DNA of 51,802 bases from an uncultured Methylococcales bacterium (GTDB taxonomy: Bacteria > Pseudomonadota > Gammaproteobacteria > Methylococcales > Methylomonadaceae), in assembly GCA_903902705.1 (NCBI GenBank), contig CAIUVX010000075.1:1-51802 (forward strand). The letters are read 5' to 3'. The notes below the pieces were generated by a model, which worked only from the letters and a program-made list of their open reading frames with translations, ran no database searches and had not been told where the DNA came from. Within the stretch, counting starts at the first letter, position 1; each line of letters begins with the position of its first letter. This document shows positions 51,766 through 51,802 of the stretch, piece by piece. The translations under genes and the position numbers were made by a program.

Positions 51766-51802
51766 ATGAAAATAACAACCAGTGATTTAAAAACAGAAAG
51801 AC
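51766..51802 (+). CDS. partial reading frame at the window edge
   Basis: ATG 51766 opens MKITTSDLKTER and runs off the end. Its start resembles those of some transposase OrfA proteins, but 12 codons are too few to decide, and no good ribosome site precedes it. Confidence 0.2.
   Translation, partial: MKITTSDLKTER

Overview
The window looks like a chromosomal segment of a gammaproteobacterial methylotroph, most likely a Methylococcales-type methanotroph. The reason is a minus-strand cluster (11725-15044) for tetrahydromethanopterin-type C1 carriers: an MfnB-like furan synthase, a DUF447 protein and a DUF6513/pterin-binding protein. Several housekeeping genes resemble gammaproteobacterial ones (nudE, yrfG, nudF, htpG, comEC, maf, priA, dsbB, sodB). 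No methane or methanol oxidation gene lies in the window, so the assignment is an inference.

Layout. 1-2275: an IS3-type transposase remnant, divergent nudE and yrfG, and an IS1-like remnant. 2276-6634: a RavA/ViaA-like pair (MoxR AAA+ ATPase and vWA protein) with unusual extra domains (a beta-helix-like tail on the ATPase, an LRAT/NlpC-like N-terminus on the vWA protein), split by a REP-associated tyrosine transposase and its REP palindromes. One REP is translated in frame as the linker of the ATPase. 6723-8952: sorbosone dehydrogenase-like protein, nudF, NlpC/P60 lipoprotein. 8996-11248: a TonB-dependent receptor of the copper (OprC) type. 11725-15044: the C1-carrier operon, with an unrelated secreted protein inside it. 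15409-17355: htpG with a clear sigma-32 promoter. 17469-17868: a tRNA-Lys(CUU) gene interrupted by a 324-nt group I intron in its anticodon. 17946-21683: DUF3455 protein, a family-5-like uracil-DNA glycosylase, a Lon-like protease.

21700-25178 is a tandem duplication containing two RRM-like genes and a decayed copy of the multicopper oxidase tail next to the intact oxidase. 25444-30797 is an iron-uptake unit (FecI-like sigma factor, FecR-like regulator, STN-containing siderophore receptor, frameshifted PepSY membrane protein). 31011-34704 holds two polytopic membrane proteins, one a GT39-like glycosyltransferase. 35046-41560 is housekeeping (purC, comEC, DUF2062, maf, priA). 41606-47035 is a signalling cluster: an ethylene-receptor-like histidine kinase, a solute-binding histidine kinase, a stand-alone receiver and a receiver-PAS-GGDEF protein. 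47048-49856 holds dsbB and two potassium-channel/RCK genes. 50090-50671 is Fe-type sodB, whose 3' end is duplicated 647 bp downstream and brackets remnants of a restriction-modification gene and an antitoxin-like gene.

A palindromic element of about 100-120 bp (core arms ACCGTTCG and CGAACGGT) recurs in intergenic gaps at 15139, 19151, 35961 and 43431, with a split or degenerate copy at 2001-2218. It is separate from the REPs near 3193-4963. Copper and iron handling (two TonB receptors, multicopper oxidase, ECF signalling) recur. The observations most worth checking are the intron-bearing tRNA-Lys, the modified RavA/ViaA locus and the ethylene-receptor-like kinase.
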